From Xanthomarina gelatinilytica (GTDB lineage Bacteria; Bacteroidota; Bacteroidia; Flavobacteriales; Flavobacteriaceae), in contig NZ_ANLA01000020.1 of the NCBI RefSeq assembly GCF_000348685.1, forward strand, positions 39,672-103,671: a DNA stretch of 64,000 bases, in the 5' to 3' direction. The position numbers and the translations under genes are program-made. The stretch's first letter is position 1. Every line of letters starts with the position of its first letter. Below the pieces are notes generated by a model. That model was not told the DNA's origin. It saw only the letters and a list, made by a program, of their open reading frames with translations, and did not search any database. Shown here in pieces: positions 1-9,129 of the stretch.

Positions 1-193
1 CAGGTTTGAGCATTAAGGGAATGAAACTTTTAAAAAAACGAGCATCGAAAGAAAAGTAATTGCTTATGGTGTTATAAAACAACACACCTAGAGTTAACTC
101 GTGGTTTTGCTTTTGTCCACAATGTGGACAATAAGAAAAATCGTTGTCAAATGGGTTTTCACAATTTTTGCATGTGGTTTGGTTAGCTGACAT
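1..193 (-). CDS. Zinc-ribbon DUF3667-type protein, 5' part only
   Basis: This is the N-terminal 64 codons of a leftward gene that runs off the left edge; the ATG is at 193-191. The visible protein has two Cys pairs, CKNC (residues 8-11) and CPHCG (22-26), forming a zinc ribbon. They are followed by ELTLGVLFYNTISNYFSFD, ending in LMLKP. That arrangement is typical of Bacteroidota DUF3667 proteins, which have an N-terminal zinc ribbon and several membrane segments in the missing C-terminal part. Function is unknown in the family. The assignment rests on 64 residues only. Confidence 0.7.
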   Translation of the reverse strand, partial: MSANQTTCKNCENPFDNDFSYCPHCGQKQNHELTLGVLFYNTISNYFSFDARFFKSFIPLMLKP

Positions 194-262
194 GGATTCT
201 TAATGTTTATTATAAAAGTATGAAAAGTGTTATTTTAAAAACAAATTTCTAATTGGAATCTT

Positions 263-886
263 TTATTTCTTTTCCAAATGGTCCAAGTATAAAATCCCGT
301 TTAAATGATCTATTTCATGCTGAAAAATTACTGCTGTAAAACCTTCAACCGTTTCAGTATGCTTTTTGTTCTCCATGCTATCATAGGTTATTTCAATGGA
401 GTAAGCTCTACTGTTTAAGGTTTCAGTTCTATTAGGAATGGACAAACAACCTTCGGTGAATGTTTGTTTTTGTTCAGAATATAAGATGATTTTAGGATTT
501 AAATACACTTCAAACGGAAATTCCTCTTTATCAAACCTTTGAACCCAAATAATATTCTTTAAAATTCCCACTTGTGGTGCTGCAATTCCAACCCCTAAAG
601 ACACGCTGTCCCTAACAGTTCTATATAATCTATTTACAAAATTTTGTAAAACAGGATCCTTGGGGTTTGCATGAACTGGAGAACTTTTTGTTCTTAAAAG
701 AAGGGAGTCTTGTTTGGAGTCAATTTTAAATACTCGCATAGGAACTGAACTATCTGCTTGCATGATAAGGGCTCGCTCTTCTTTTGAAAACGAGAAACCG
801 TCTTCTGGCCCAAGGTTTTTGGTTCCTGAACAAGTGCATATAAGCAGAATTAAAGCACACAATATCAAATATTTTAAGGGTTTCAT
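263..886 (-). CDS. Peptide deformylase paralogue with lipoprotein-like leader
   Basis: This 207-aa protein carries all three peptide deformylase motifs: GVGIAAPQVG (98-107), EGCLS (145-149) and QHEIDH (189-194). The metal ligands Cys147, His190 and His194 and the catalytic Glu191 are all present, so it should be able to remove formyl groups from peptides. Unusually, it begins with a hydrophobic leader (residues 3-18) ending in Cys17/Cys19, followed by a linker to about residue 50. This looks like a bacterial lipoprotein signal, although the lipobox is not canonical. Ordinary deformylase acts on nascent chains in the cytosol, so this is probably a second, exported copy. It is monocistronic; the next gene to the left starts 69 bases beyond its stop. 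Confidence 0.88.
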   Translation of the reverse strand: MKPLKYLILCALILLICTCSGTKNLGPEDGFSFSKEERALIMQADSSVPMRVFKIDSKQDSLLLRTKSSPVHANPKDPVLQNFVNRLYRTVRDSVSLGVGIAAPQVGILKNIIWVQRFDKEEFPFEVYLNPKIILYSEQKQTFTEGCLSIPNRTETLNSRAYSIEITYDSMENKKHTETVEGFTAVIFQHEIDHLNGILYLDHLEKK

Positions 887-1267
887 TATCTCTATTTTAC
901 GACATTTTAATTTCTTTCAAAAAGCAAAAGTTTAGCATCTTTTGTCCAACGTGTTTATCTGGATCCATCTATCCATGGTACTGTGTTACATTCGTCATTT
1001 TTGATACTGGAATCCATAAGAAAAAATGCAAAATTGATTGTAACGGTTATAGCATGTTTTAATTTTTCCAGTTTCAAATATAAAGAGCACTAATTTAAAC
1101 ATAATATTTTGAGTGGTCTCAATGCAAGGTGTTTTGAACTTGAATAATAAAATACAACTAACAACATGTTGTTTTCTAGAGTTTTATAAAGATAGATGGA
1201 TTTGTTAACATTTTTTGGCATGTTGTTTGTATTATACTTGACACGTTTCAAATTAAATCTAACAATT
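887..1267. other. Intergenic region, no gene recognised
   Basis: This 381-base stretch separates the deformylase start from the secreted protein at 1268. The reading frames in it are short and have no recognisable domain. I see no riboswitch, tRNA or repeat. An imperfect -7 element, TATACTTG, sits at 1233-1240, about 28 bases before the ATG at 1268; it differs from TAnnTTTG at one position and has no well-spaced TTG upstream. Confidence 0.5.
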
Positions 1268-2338
1268 ATGAAAAAATTTATGTTTTTAATAACAGCTTTG
1301 GTTCTAGGAGGACTGACTGTTAGCGCAACTAATACCAACAAACCAAACCAAATAGATAATACAACAACTTTGAGAGGTTATGGTAATTCTTTCATATTTG
1401 TTGAAAATGGCATTGAATTTTCGGTGTTTCCTGATGGTCAATTTGATTTTTACATGCCATCTTACGGTCCAAAAGTCAATGTATATGCACCAGGTATAAG
1501 CATCAGTTTCAATTCTGGATATGATTACAATCCATTTTTACAATACGATGAATTTGGAGCCATCATCCAAGTGGAACACGTTCCTATTTATTATGATTTT
1601 TATGGTCGTGTAAGTCAAATTGGCAATGTATTTATAACATATAATGGTTTTGGGTATGTATCTAGAATTGGAGGCCTTTACATTCACTACAATTCTTATA
1701 GAAAATTTTCGCATTACACAGGCTACATCAATGTATTTAACCCATATTATGTTTATAGACCTTGGCACAATTATTACAGAGTTCCAGCTTATAACCATTG
1801 TGTGGTTTACCACAGACCATACAGAAAATATTACAACCCTGTAAGATACACCTATTATAAGCCTTATGTCAATAATTACAGACGTACAACTGCTGTAGCA
1901 AGCAGAAGAGGCCAAAACATTACCAGAAGAAGTGAGTTGGCCACAAGACCAAATCATGCAAATAGCATACCTAGACGTGATCTTGGGGCTCAGTCTCCAA
2001 AAGCAAACACACAGACAGGTATAAAACCTAGAAGACAAAATACCGTTAGTCCTAGAGAAAATTCCATAACTAGTACACCTAGACCAAGGAATCAAGTGGC
2101 TACAAAACCTAGACAAGCTTCCAAACCAATAAAAACACGTAAGGATGCTCAAATTGTAAAGCCTAGGACCAACAATCAAGTTGTTACCAAACCTAGAACA
2201 CAAAGCAGAAATTTAAAAACAAGACCTGTGGTAAAAAATAATAAGATTGAAAGAAAACCAAAGTCGTCAAACAATCGTACATATAATAAAGCACAAAAAA
2301 ACAGACAAGTCGCTTCAAATACAAGAAGCAAAAGATAA
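1268..2338 (+). CDS. Secreted Tyr-rich protein with basic Pro/Arg/Lys repeat tail
   Basis: The frame is open from 1196, but the ATG at 1268 is chosen because it gives a clean signal peptide (MKKFMFLITALVLGGLTVSA), so the product is 356 aa. Residues 30-150 are a Gly/Phe/Tyr-rich domain with repeated short 'YG-x-V-S-x-IG' units. Residues 150-200 are extremely Tyr/His/Arg-rich. The last 150 residues are a disordered basic tail with recurring 'KPR' and 'RPR' triplets. Similar proteins are common as uncharacterised secreted proteins in Flavobacteriaceae. The charge suggests binding to an anionic surface polymer, but that is inference. A strong terminator follows. Confidence 0.75.
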   Translation: MKKFMFLITALVLGGLTVSATNTNKPNQIDNTTTLRGYGNSFIFVENGIEFSVFPDGQFDFYMPSYGPKVNVYAPGISISFNSGYDYNPFLQYDEFGAIIQVEHVPIYYDFYGRVSQIGNVFITYNGFGYVSRIGGLYIHYNSYRKFSHYTGYINVFNPYYVYRPWHNYYRVPAYNHCVVYHRPYRKYYNPVRYTYYKPYVNNYRRTTAVASRRGQNITRRSELATRPNHANSIPRRDLGAQSPKANTQTGIKPRRQNTVSPRENSITSTPRPRNQVATKPRQASKPIKTRKDAQIVKPRTNNQVVTKPRTQSRNLKTRPVVKNNKIERKPKSSNNRTYNKAQKNRQVASNTRSKR

Positions 2339-2360
2339 TTAGTTTTTGGTTGGTTAGTTT

Positions 2361-2416
2361 GGAAAGTCCTGCAACCCGTTTGCCTCAAAGCAACGTTGTG
2401 GGATTTTCCTTTTTTT
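2361..2416 (+). terminator. Rho-independent terminator after the secreted protein
   Basis: The arms GGAAAGTCCTGCAAC (2361-2375) and GTTGTGGGATTTTCC (2395-2409) pair over 15 positions, three of them G-T wobbles. Seven T residues follow (2410-2416). It terminates rightward transcription just before the convergent flippase gene. Confidence 0.8.
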
Positions 2417-3884
2417 AAGAAGTATGCTTGTTTTTTCTGAAAATTTTATTCAACAGTATGGAAATGTCATCAGACAAATGCAATGCATAAACCACAAAGC
2501 CGTAAAACATGGATATGAGCAAGCTTTTAAGAGCTATGTTTAAAACGGGATGAAACTTAAAATCCCAAAAATAAAAGACACCCAAACAAACTAAAAGAAG
2601 TAAAACAACCTTAATGGTATTTGCCGAAAAAGGCAATATCTTAAATTTATAATACACAAAAAGGATTTTTGAGATGTTATAGATTAAAATAGCAATAAAA
2701 GTTGCAAATGCAGCTCCATTAATACCATATAAAGGAATAAAAACCATGTTTAAAACTATGGTTAAAACAGCCAGAAAAACACCCAAAACCAAGACCATTC
2801 TATAATAATCGCTATTAAAAAGTATGGCGTTGTTGTTTCCCAATAAACTGTCTGACAACTTTGTTAAACCAATAATAAAAACAACGATCAAACCATCAAC
2901 ATAACTCTCATTGATGAGTTTGTAAAGCTCATTGATGTTCAAAATAATCATTAAAAAAATAAATCCACTGATGATAAATAAGGTCAAAGAACTTTTCTGA
3001 TAAAGAATTTTTAGATCTATTTTGTTTTTCTCGTTTAAAAGTTTGGCTGTTAAAGGGTTTACAATTTGATACATTGAGCGATAAGGTACACCAATAACTG
3101 TAGCAATGTAAATGGCAACACCATAGTAAGCCACATTTTCAATGGCTTCGTAGCGATTGATCATGAATTTATCAATTTCCAATATCACATTGGCCACAGA
3201 GCCTGCCACAATAATTAAGGTCGTATATTTTAAAATTCTTGAAACATTGGGAATCCTTTCAAATTTTAATTTAGGCAATCTTAGACTAAAAGCATACAGT
3301 TTCATGATAAGCATTCGTAATGCATAAACGCCCACCACACTGTAAATAAACTGATTTACACTAAGGTAACCAGCATGAAGCATTAAAAGCAATAAGGTTG
3401 TACATAGTCTATGAAATACTTCTTTCATGAAATTGCCAAAAACCGTTTGCATTTGCACCTTGGACCAGGCATAAAACACTTCAAAATAGGCAAAAGTAAT
3501 GGCCGCAATATAAATAAGCCAGACATAGTCTACCACAATTTTATTATCTGCAGCCAACCAACTACTAATATAAGAAAATGCAAAATGTCCAATAAGACCA
3601 AAAGGAATAATAACAAGCAAAGGCAAAAACAACATAAGGGTTAAAAAGCTGTTTTGTGATTGTTTGGTTTTAAAAGAAGAATAAAACTTTACAATGGTAT
3701 TGTGCACTCCAAAAGCCATTAAAGGCATCATAATGTTGGCTGTGGAAAGCAAATAACTTACCAACCCAAAATATTCATCGCTTAAAAAGGAAGTATATAA
3801 AAACAAGACATTAATGGCGCCAATACCAAAACCAAGGTAAGTAACAATTGTGTTTTTAATGGATTGGTTGACAACTACTCCCAT
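2415..3884 (-). CDS. Polysaccharide flippase (Wzx/MATE-like membrane protein)
   Basis: This 489-aa integral membrane protein has about 12-14 hydrophobic segments, in the pattern of oligosaccharide flippases of the MOP superfamily (Wzx/RfbX). These move lipid-linked sugar units across the inner membrane. The N-terminal stretch NTIVTYLGFGIGAINVLFLY and the central charged loop near residue 250 (EIDKFMINRY) are typical. It is the last gene of a leftward operon: its start overlaps the upstream glycosyltransferase stop by 10 bases, suggesting translational coupling. The neighbours support a role in exporting a cell-surface glycan; the substrate cannot be inferred. Confidence 0.85.
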   Translation of the reverse strand: MGVVVNQSIKNTIVTYLGFGIGAINVLFLYTSFLSDEYFGLVSYLLSTANIMMPLMAFGVHNTIVKFYSSFKTKQSQNSFLTLMLFLPLLVIIPFGLIGHFAFSYISSWLAADNKIVVDYVWLIYIAAITFAYFEVFYAWSKVQMQTVFGNFMKEVFHRLCTTLLLLMLHAGYLSVNQFIYSVVGVYALRMLIMKLYAFSLRLPKLKFERIPNVSRILKYTTLIIVAGSVANVILEIDKFMINRYEAIENVAYYGVAIYIATVIGVPYRSMYQIVNPLTAKLLNEKNKIDLKILYQKSSLTLFIISGFIFLMIILNINELYKLINESYVDGLIVVFIIGLTKLSDSLLGNNNAILFNSDYYRMVLVLGVFLAVLTIVLNMVFIPLYGINGAAFATFIAILIYNISKILFVYYKFKILPFSANTIKVVLLLLVCLGVFYFWDFKFHPVLNIALKSLLISMFYGFVVYALHLSDDISILLNKIFRKNKHTS

Positions 3885-5164
3885 AAAATCAATTTAGATA
3901 AAGATTCCGTTAGGTTTTTTCTACTATATTTTTGCAAGCCAATGGCATGTGCTTGCAGTGTACCTTCTTGAAACGCTCCATAATACTTTATAAGTGTTTT
4001 TTTAAGGGCTTCATGGTCGTGATAATTAAAATATACTCCTGTATTGGTTTCCTTAATCAGGGTTTCAATATCCGATGCTTCGGGACCCAAGGCTAAAATT
4101 GGTCTGTTTGATATCATGTACTCAAACAATTTTCCTGGAATAATGCATTTGGTTTCTTCAGAATCCACTTCAATCAACAATAATATTTGAGATTTTTTTT
4201 GAAACTCAATTGCCTTATTATGTGTAACATAGCTATGATTATATACATAATTACTTAAACCAAAAGAATCTATGGATGCAAGCACATCTTCACTAACAGA
4301 ACCAACAAAATGCAATTGTAGGTCTTTGGCAAAATCCTTGTTTTCATCAACAAGTTCTTTTAAAACTTGCCATAAAACCTTTGGATTTCGTTTAGCCAAC
4401 AACGAACCTATATGAGCCAAACTAAAAAATGTATCCAAAGATGGGTTGGAAACAGTATGTGTATCGTAGCCGTTGGTGATAACAGCAATAGGCTTGCTGG
4501 TAACCTGTTCAAATTCCTTTTTGGTAACACTACTGGTTACAATAATCTGATTGGCAGATTGCAGCACTTTCTTCTCTAAGGCTTTGTGCTTTTGTTTAGC
4601 AAACTTGGTCAGTTTTAATTGCTTGTGGTAACCAATGGTTGTCCAAGGGTCCCTAAAATCTGCAATCCACTTTACTCCTGCTCTTTTCTGTAGTTCCATG
4701 CCAATAAGGTGCAAACTATGTGGAGGTCCAGAGGTAATAACTGTTTGTATGTGATAATCGTCTATATATGTATCCAAATATTGAACCGAAGGTCTTACCC
4801 ATTTTTTTCTGGCATCTGGAATAAAAAAGTTCCCTCTTATAAAAAGCATGAGCTTCTCTATAGGTGATTGTCTTTTTTCTTTGGGAATAATCCCTTTGCT
4901 GATGGTTTTAGTTTTGCTTTTGGACAAAAACCCTGCAAATTTATATGGCTCCTTTATAGGCTGCTTTAAAACAGTAATCCCTTCTGAAACTTCAGATAAA
5001 AGTGTTTCATCAATTATTGGATAACTAGGGTTTGATGGCACATACACAATGGGTTCAATGCCAAACTCAGGCAAGTATTTAACAAACTTTAGCCAACGTT
5101 GTACGCCAGGACCACCAGCAGGTGGCCAATAGTAAGCGATGATAAGAACCTTGGTTTTAGTCAT
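3875..5164 (-). CDS. Glycosyltransferase (GT-B fold, family 4-like)
   Basis: This 429-aa cytosolic protein starts with KVLIIAYYWPPAGGPGVQRW, an N-terminal Gly-rich acceptor-side motif seen in many GT-B glycosyltransferases of polysaccharide clusters. The C-terminal half contains PGKLFEYMISNRPILALG (about 345-362), the usual sugar-nucleotide-binding segment around a conserved Glu. It would transfer a sugar from an activated donor to a growing glycan at the inner membrane. It lies 31 bases after the yfhO-like gene and overlaps the flippase start. Donor and acceptor are unknown. Confidence 0.88.
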   Translation of the reverse strand: MTKTKVLIIAYYWPPAGGPGVQRWLKFVKYLPEFGIEPIVYVPSNPSYPIIDETLLSEVSEGITVLKQPIKEPYKFAGFLSKSKTKTISKGIIPKEKRQSPIEKLMLFIRGNFFIPDARKKWVRPSVQYLDTYIDDYHIQTVITSGPPHSLHLIGMELQKRAGVKWIADFRDPWTTIGYHKQLKLTKFAKQKHKALEKKVLQSANQIIVTSSVTKKEFEQVTSKPIAVITNGYDTHTVSNPSLDTFFSLAHIGSLLAKRNPKVLWQVLKELVDENKDFAKDLQLHFVGSVSEDVLASIDSFGLSNYVYNHSYVTHNKAIEFQKKSQILLLIEVDSEETKCIIPGKLFEYMISNRPILALGPEASDIETLIKETNTGVYFNYHDHEALKKTLIKYYGAFQEGTLQAHAIGLQKYSRKNLTESLSKLILWE

Positions 5165-5195
5165 GTTTATTGAAAAGCCAACTAAGGATTAAAAA

Positions 5196-7625
5196 TCAAT
5201 CTGTGTTTTTAAAATTATAAAATAAGCCACCTATAAGCAACAGAACAAAAATTATGGAACTAGCCAAAGCAATTCGGCTACCGGTTTTTACAACTTCTGG
5301 TTCAAATTTGAATTCTATTACGTGTTCTCCTGCCGGAACGTTCATCCCTCTCAACACATAATTTACACGCGAATATGGTGTTAATTGACCATCTACATAG
5401 GCATTCCAACCTTCTTTATAATATATTTCGGAAAACACTGCAAAGCCATCTACGGCACTTTTGGATTTGTATTTAATATAATTGGGCTCATATACTTCCA
5501 CAGTAATGGTTGCTGTGGTATCAATCATGATGTCGTCTTTCAAAAAAGAGGCATAACCATTTTCGGCCATCATTACCGCTTCTTTTTTAGTATCCAAGCT
5601 GTCCAGGGCCAAAATTTCTTCGTTTGCTGAATTTACCAGTTTAATGTTTTCCACAAACCAAGCATTGCCATTGGCATCCGGATTGGTATAGGGAAATGGA
5701 TTTCCTTCTTCATCTTCAGCAATAATATATTTGGTGTTCAACATGTTTAACACATTGATATTGTTTTTGGAAATATAAAAATCGTACAATTCATTATAAC
5801 GTTTTAATTTGGCTGCATGATAACCCGTTAAAGAGTTGTAAAAATAGGAAGCTTTGGCTGGAGCTCTGGAAACTAAATCGTAAACCCTAAAATGTTCTGG
5901 GTCTTGCATAATGGCTTTATCAACCTCTGTAGCTTGATAAGGCTTATTCATTTTAATGGATGGCACAAAATCATCGTTGTTTACATAGCGTCTGTCCACG
6001 CCTACCAAATCAATTACTATCAACACAGCAAAAGCCATGATTACTTTTGTTTCTGAAAGTTTCTTTTTCAAAAACAAATAAATGGTTCCAGCAGAAAGCA
6101 ACACCAAAACAAGGGTTCTTAAGGTGTCTTCCGTAAAAAAGGTTTTCCTGTCAGCAATTAGTGCATCCATGAATTGTTGACCGAAATTCTGACGATAATA
6201 ACCATCACTTCCTCCTACAAAATTGAAAAGGGAGGATTTAAACAACAGGAATACCACAGCCAAACCAGCCGTTATAATTATTGTAAATTTTAAAGCTTTT
6301 AACTTTTCTTCGTCTTTATTAAAATCATTGAATAACCTTACTAGTCCAAAGATGGCCAAAACTGGAATACACAACTCCAAAATAACTTGAATGGAACTTA
6401 CTGCTCTAAATTTATTGTAAAGTGGCACATAATCTATAAAAAAGTCTGTTATAAATTTAAAAGGCTGACTGTCTCCATAAGACAATATCAAGGACATCAA
6501 ACTGCCACCAACCAGCCACCATTTTAAACGGCCTTTTACCAAAAAAAGGGCAAAAACAAAAAGGAAAATCACCACAGCTCCAATATAAGCTGGAGCTTCC
6601 ACTATGGTTTGATCTCCCCAATATGTTGGTGTTTGTTTGGCATATTCCCTGGCTTCCAAAGGAGGCACTCCTTGTTTTAAAAAGAATTGATAGGACTCAG
6701 AATCTTTACCCACATCTTCATGGCTCCCTCCTCCCATAAACCTTGGAATAAAAAGGTTAAAAGTTTCCAAAATACCATAACTATATTCTGTAATATAATC
6801 TCTATCCAATCCAGAAGTCACTTCTTTTGGGGAACCATCTGGATTAATGGTTAACTCACTCTGACCCCTAGTACTTTCCTTGGCATATTCCTGTGTTGCC
6901 AAAAACCCTGTAGCATTCAAACCAACAGCTAAAACCACTGCAAACACCAAAATTCCAACAGATTTAAAATAGTGAGGTAATTCCTGTTTTTTATAAGCAT
7001 CTATAATATAGGCTATCCCTAACACAAGCACCAACAACATTAAATAATAGGTCATTTGTGGATGATTGGCTACCAGTTCCAGTGCCAAAGCCAGTGTAGT
7101 AAGCAAAAAGCCAATGATATAATGTTTCCTAAAAGTCAATAAAATACCACTTAATACCAACGGCATATAAGCAATGGCATGTGCTTTACTGTTATGGCCA
7201 ACACCAAGAATAATAATAAGGTAGGTGGAAAACCCAAAAGCTAGTGCGCCAAGTGCAGCTAGTTTTAAATCTACTTTTAAAACCAATAATAAAATATAAA
7301 AACCAATAAAATAAAGAAAAAGATAATCGGCTGGTCTTGGCAAAAACCTCAAGGCGAGGTCAAGTTTTTTAATATAATTATTGGGATATTGGGCACCTAA
7401 TTGGTAAGTTGGCATGCCACCAAAAGCACTGTTGGTCCAATACGTTTCCTCTCCAGTTGCTTGTTTAAAGTCTTTTTGCTGTTTGGACATACCAATATAA
7501 TGGACAATGTCGCTTTGAAAAATAGATTTTCCTTGAAGTACAGGACTGAAATAAGCTAAAGAAATAATTACAAACCCTAATAAAATAAGGATGTGAGGAA
7601 AACATTTTTTAATTGAAATAGGCAT
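5196..7625 (-). CDS. YfhO family membrane protein
   Basis: This 809-aa protein has many transmembrane segments over the first two thirds. Two soluble regions follow: one around residues 240-330 with acidic/aromatic character, and a C-terminal domain (about 640-780) containing FSEIYYKEGWNAYVDGQ. That last motif, before a final transmembrane segment, is the signature of the YfhO family (GT-C-like membrane glycosyltransferases; in Bacillus a member glycosylates lipoteichoic acid). In Bacteroidota the substrate is not established. It is the second gene of a four-gene leftward operon with a glycosyltransferase and flippase, consistent with modification of a surface glycan or lipid outside the membrane. 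Confidence 0.88.
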   Translation of the reverse strand: MPISIKKCFPHILILLGFVIISLAYFSPVLQGKSIFQSDIVHYIGMSKQQKDFKQATGEETYWTNSAFGGMPTYQLGAQYPNNYIKKLDLALRFLPRPADYLFLYFIGFYILLLVLKVDLKLAALGALAFGFSTYLIIILGVGHNSKAHAIAYMPLVLSGILLTFRKHYIIGFLLTTLALALELVANHPQMTYYLMLLVLVLGIAYIIDAYKKQELPHYFKSVGILVFAVVLAVGLNATGFLATQEYAKESTRGQSELTINPDGSPKEVTSGLDRDYITEYSYGILETFNLFIPRFMGGGSHEDVGKDSESYQFFLKQGVPPLEAREYAKQTPTYWGDQTIVEAPAYIGAVVIFLFVFALFLVKGRLKWWLVGGSLMSLILSYGDSQPFKFITDFFIDYVPLYNKFRAVSSIQVILELCIPVLAIFGLVRLFNDFNKDEEKLKALKFTIIITAGLAVVFLLFKSSLFNFVGGSDGYYRQNFGQQFMDALIADRKTFFTEDTLRTLVLVLLSAGTIYLFLKKKLSETKVIMAFAVLIVIDLVGVDRRYVNNDDFVPSIKMNKPYQATEVDKAIMQDPEHFRVYDLVSRAPAKASYFYNSLTGYHAAKLKRYNELYDFYISKNNINVLNMLNTKYIIAEDEEGNPFPYTNPDANGNAWFVENIKLVNSANEEILALDSLDTKKEAVMMAENGYASFLKDDIMIDTTATITVEVYEPNYIKYKSKSAVDGFAVFSEIYYKEGWNAYVDGQLTPYSRVNYVLRGMNVPAGEHVIEFKFEPEVVKTGSRIALASSIIFVLLLIGGLFYNFKNTD

Positions 7626-7654
7626 GAAATATGGTTAAACTATGAAAGCGAAAA

Positions 7655-7933
7655 TTAATCAATTTCTTCGTAATCTACATATTCTCCTACGTTTTTATTT
7701 GAAGTTGTGCGTTGAGGTGCTTTATCTATAGTCACTTCACCTTCTTTAGGTCGCTCTTTTTTAGGTTGCTGGTATTGCCCAAACTGACCACCAAAACGCT
7801 CTTCAGCTTTTTTGGTAACATATTTAATCAACAAAGGCGCAAACAGTCTAGAAAGTATTTTTATGCCATAATAAATTAATAGAATAATTAAAATAACCCT
7901 TAAAACGCCTGTTATAGATGCATACTGTAGCAT
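7655..7933 (-). CDS. DUF4834 family small membrane protein
   Basis: The frame is open to 7966, but the ATG at 7933-7931 is chosen because the -7 promoter element lies at 7949-7956, inside the longer version. The 92-aa protein has one hydrophobic segment (about 8-30) with GIKILSRLFAPLLIKYV, then a charged, Gln/Pro-rich cytosolic tail ending in VGEYVDYEEID. This matches Bacteroidota DUF4834, whose function is unknown. It is the first gene of the yfhO-glycosyltransferase-flippase operon, 29 bases upstream of the yfhO-like gene. Confidence 0.8.
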   Translation of the reverse strand: MLQYASITGVLRVILIILLIYYGIKILSRLFAPLLIKYVTKKAEERFGGQFGQYQQPKKERPKEGEVTIDKAPQRTTSNKNVGEYVDYEEID

Positions 7934-7948
7934 AAATATAATTTTACA

Positions 7949-7956
7949 CAAAAATA
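7949..7956 (-). promoter_or_regulatory. -7 element for the DUF4834-yfhO operon
   Basis: On the minus strand this reads TATTTTTG, a perfect Bacteroidota TAnnTTTG element. It is 15 bases upstream of the chosen ATG, and no clear -33 TTG is visible. Confidence 0.65.
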
Positions 7957-8010
7957 CAAATCTCACATTTTAAAAACCGAAATAAATACTTAAAAAAAAT
8001 ATAAAATCTA

Positions 8011-8018
8011 TATATTTG
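8011..8018 (+). promoter_or_regulatory. -7 element for the 8125 gene
   Basis: TATATTTG matches TAnnTTTG perfectly. It would give a leader of about 100 bases before the ATG at 8125. Nothing structured is evident in that leader. Confidence 0.55.
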
Positions 8019-8124
8019 ATTCAAACTAAACCAAACCCAAGCTGTGTGGCTTGCAAATTCCGTAACAAACTAACCAACAGTGCGTTATGGATTTATGATT
8101 CCAAATCAACAAAATCTATAAGAT

Positions 8125-9111
8125 ATGACATCTTTAAAAACTTATGTATTTTTAATGGTTTTTGCCTTCACTTTAAATGGATATTCGCAATATACCGAAG
8201 TGATTAACTCAAACAGACCTGGTGTTTCACAAAGTGCTTTTTCGGTTGGTACAAACGTTGTTCAATTTGAGGCTGGACCATATATGCTAAACGAAAAACA
8301 CCAATTATTGGATAGAGAGGACAAAAGTTTTGGAGCAGATTTTGCTGTAAGATACGGATTGTTGTGGCCACAATTGGAATTGAACCTGGAAGGCACGTTT
8401 CAATCAACCAAAAGAAGTTATACCAATACAGTTCCCAACGAAGACAGTTTCAGTAATTTTAAAAATCTGACTTTGGGTGCCAAATATTTAGTGTACGACC
8501 CTTTTAAAAATTCTGAAGAAGAAAAACCAAACTTATACAGCTGGAAAGCCAACCATAGCTTTAAATGGAAATATTTAATTCCCGCTGTTGCTGTTTATGT
8601 AGGAGCCAATTATGACACAGCCGACAACCCATTTACTGCTTCAGGAGTTGAAGGGTTTAGCCCTAAAATCATGGTTTCAACCCAAAACAATTTTTCTGGT
8701 GGTTGGGTATTTGTCATGAATTTTATTAAAGATCGTATTGGCACAGACCAATCAGATTTTTCATTTATACTTACCTTAACCAAATCTGTAACCGACCAAT
8801 TAGCTGTTTTTGCAGAATCTGAAAACATAAGCAGTGATTTTTATGCAGATAACTTAATTCGTTTTGGTGGTGCCTATTTATGGACCAGAAATTTACAGGT
8901 TGATGCAGCTGCCACCTTTAACACCAAAGACACACCATCTGTATTTGGAGTCGCCTTGGGAGCTTCCTATCGTTTGGATTTTCATAAAGACAAAGAAGAA
9001 GATGATGGCACTTCTGCTGAAGATGAACTTGAAAGAAGGGAAAACAAAGCTCGTGGCGAGAAAAAAAACAAACGTAAAAAAGAAGAAATAGATTTTGATT
9101 CAGATAATTAA
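8125..9111 (+). CDS. Outer-membrane 'transporter'-type protein (phenol MetA-like family)
   Basis: This 328-aa protein has a signal peptide (residues 1-21, cleavage after NGYSQ), then alternating beta-strand-like segments with aromatic girdles. The N-terminal motif INSNRPGVSQSAFSVGTNVVQFE is characteristic of flavobacterial proteins annotated as transporters of the phenol-degradation MetA-like outer membrane family. The last 45 residues are a charged, Lys/Glu-rich tail. The transported substrate is unknown and the transporter label is by family only. The gene 18 bases downstream is probably co-transcribed. Confidence 0.7.
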   Translation: MTSLKTYVFLMVFAFTLNGYSQYTEVINSNRPGVSQSAFSVGTNVVQFEAGPYMLNEKHQLLDREDKSFGADFAVRYGLLWPQLELNLEGTFQSTKRSYTNTVPNEDSFSNFKNLTLGAKYLVYDPFKNSEEEKPNLYSWKANHSFKWKYLIPAVAVYVGANYDTADNPFTASGVEGFSPKIMVSTQNNFSGGWVFVMNFIKDRIGTDQSDFSFILTLTKSVTDQLAVFAESENISSDFYADNLIRFGGAYLWTRNLQVDAAATFNTKDTPSVFGVALGASYRLDFHKDKEEDDGTSAEDELERRENKARGEKKNKRKKEEIDFDSDN

Positions 9112-9129
9112 TTTGATGTTTTAACACCT

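Noticed and set aside
1950..2240. Repeated CCTAGA-like DNA segments suggesting a repeat array
   Set aside because: They are codons for the recurring KPR/RPR triplets of the secreted protein, irregularly spaced, not a DNA repeat or CRISPR.
8016..8207. Small reading frame in the 8125 gene's leader with a CxxC
   Set aside because: It overlaps the start of the real gene in another frame, lies right behind the promoter and has no recognisable domain.
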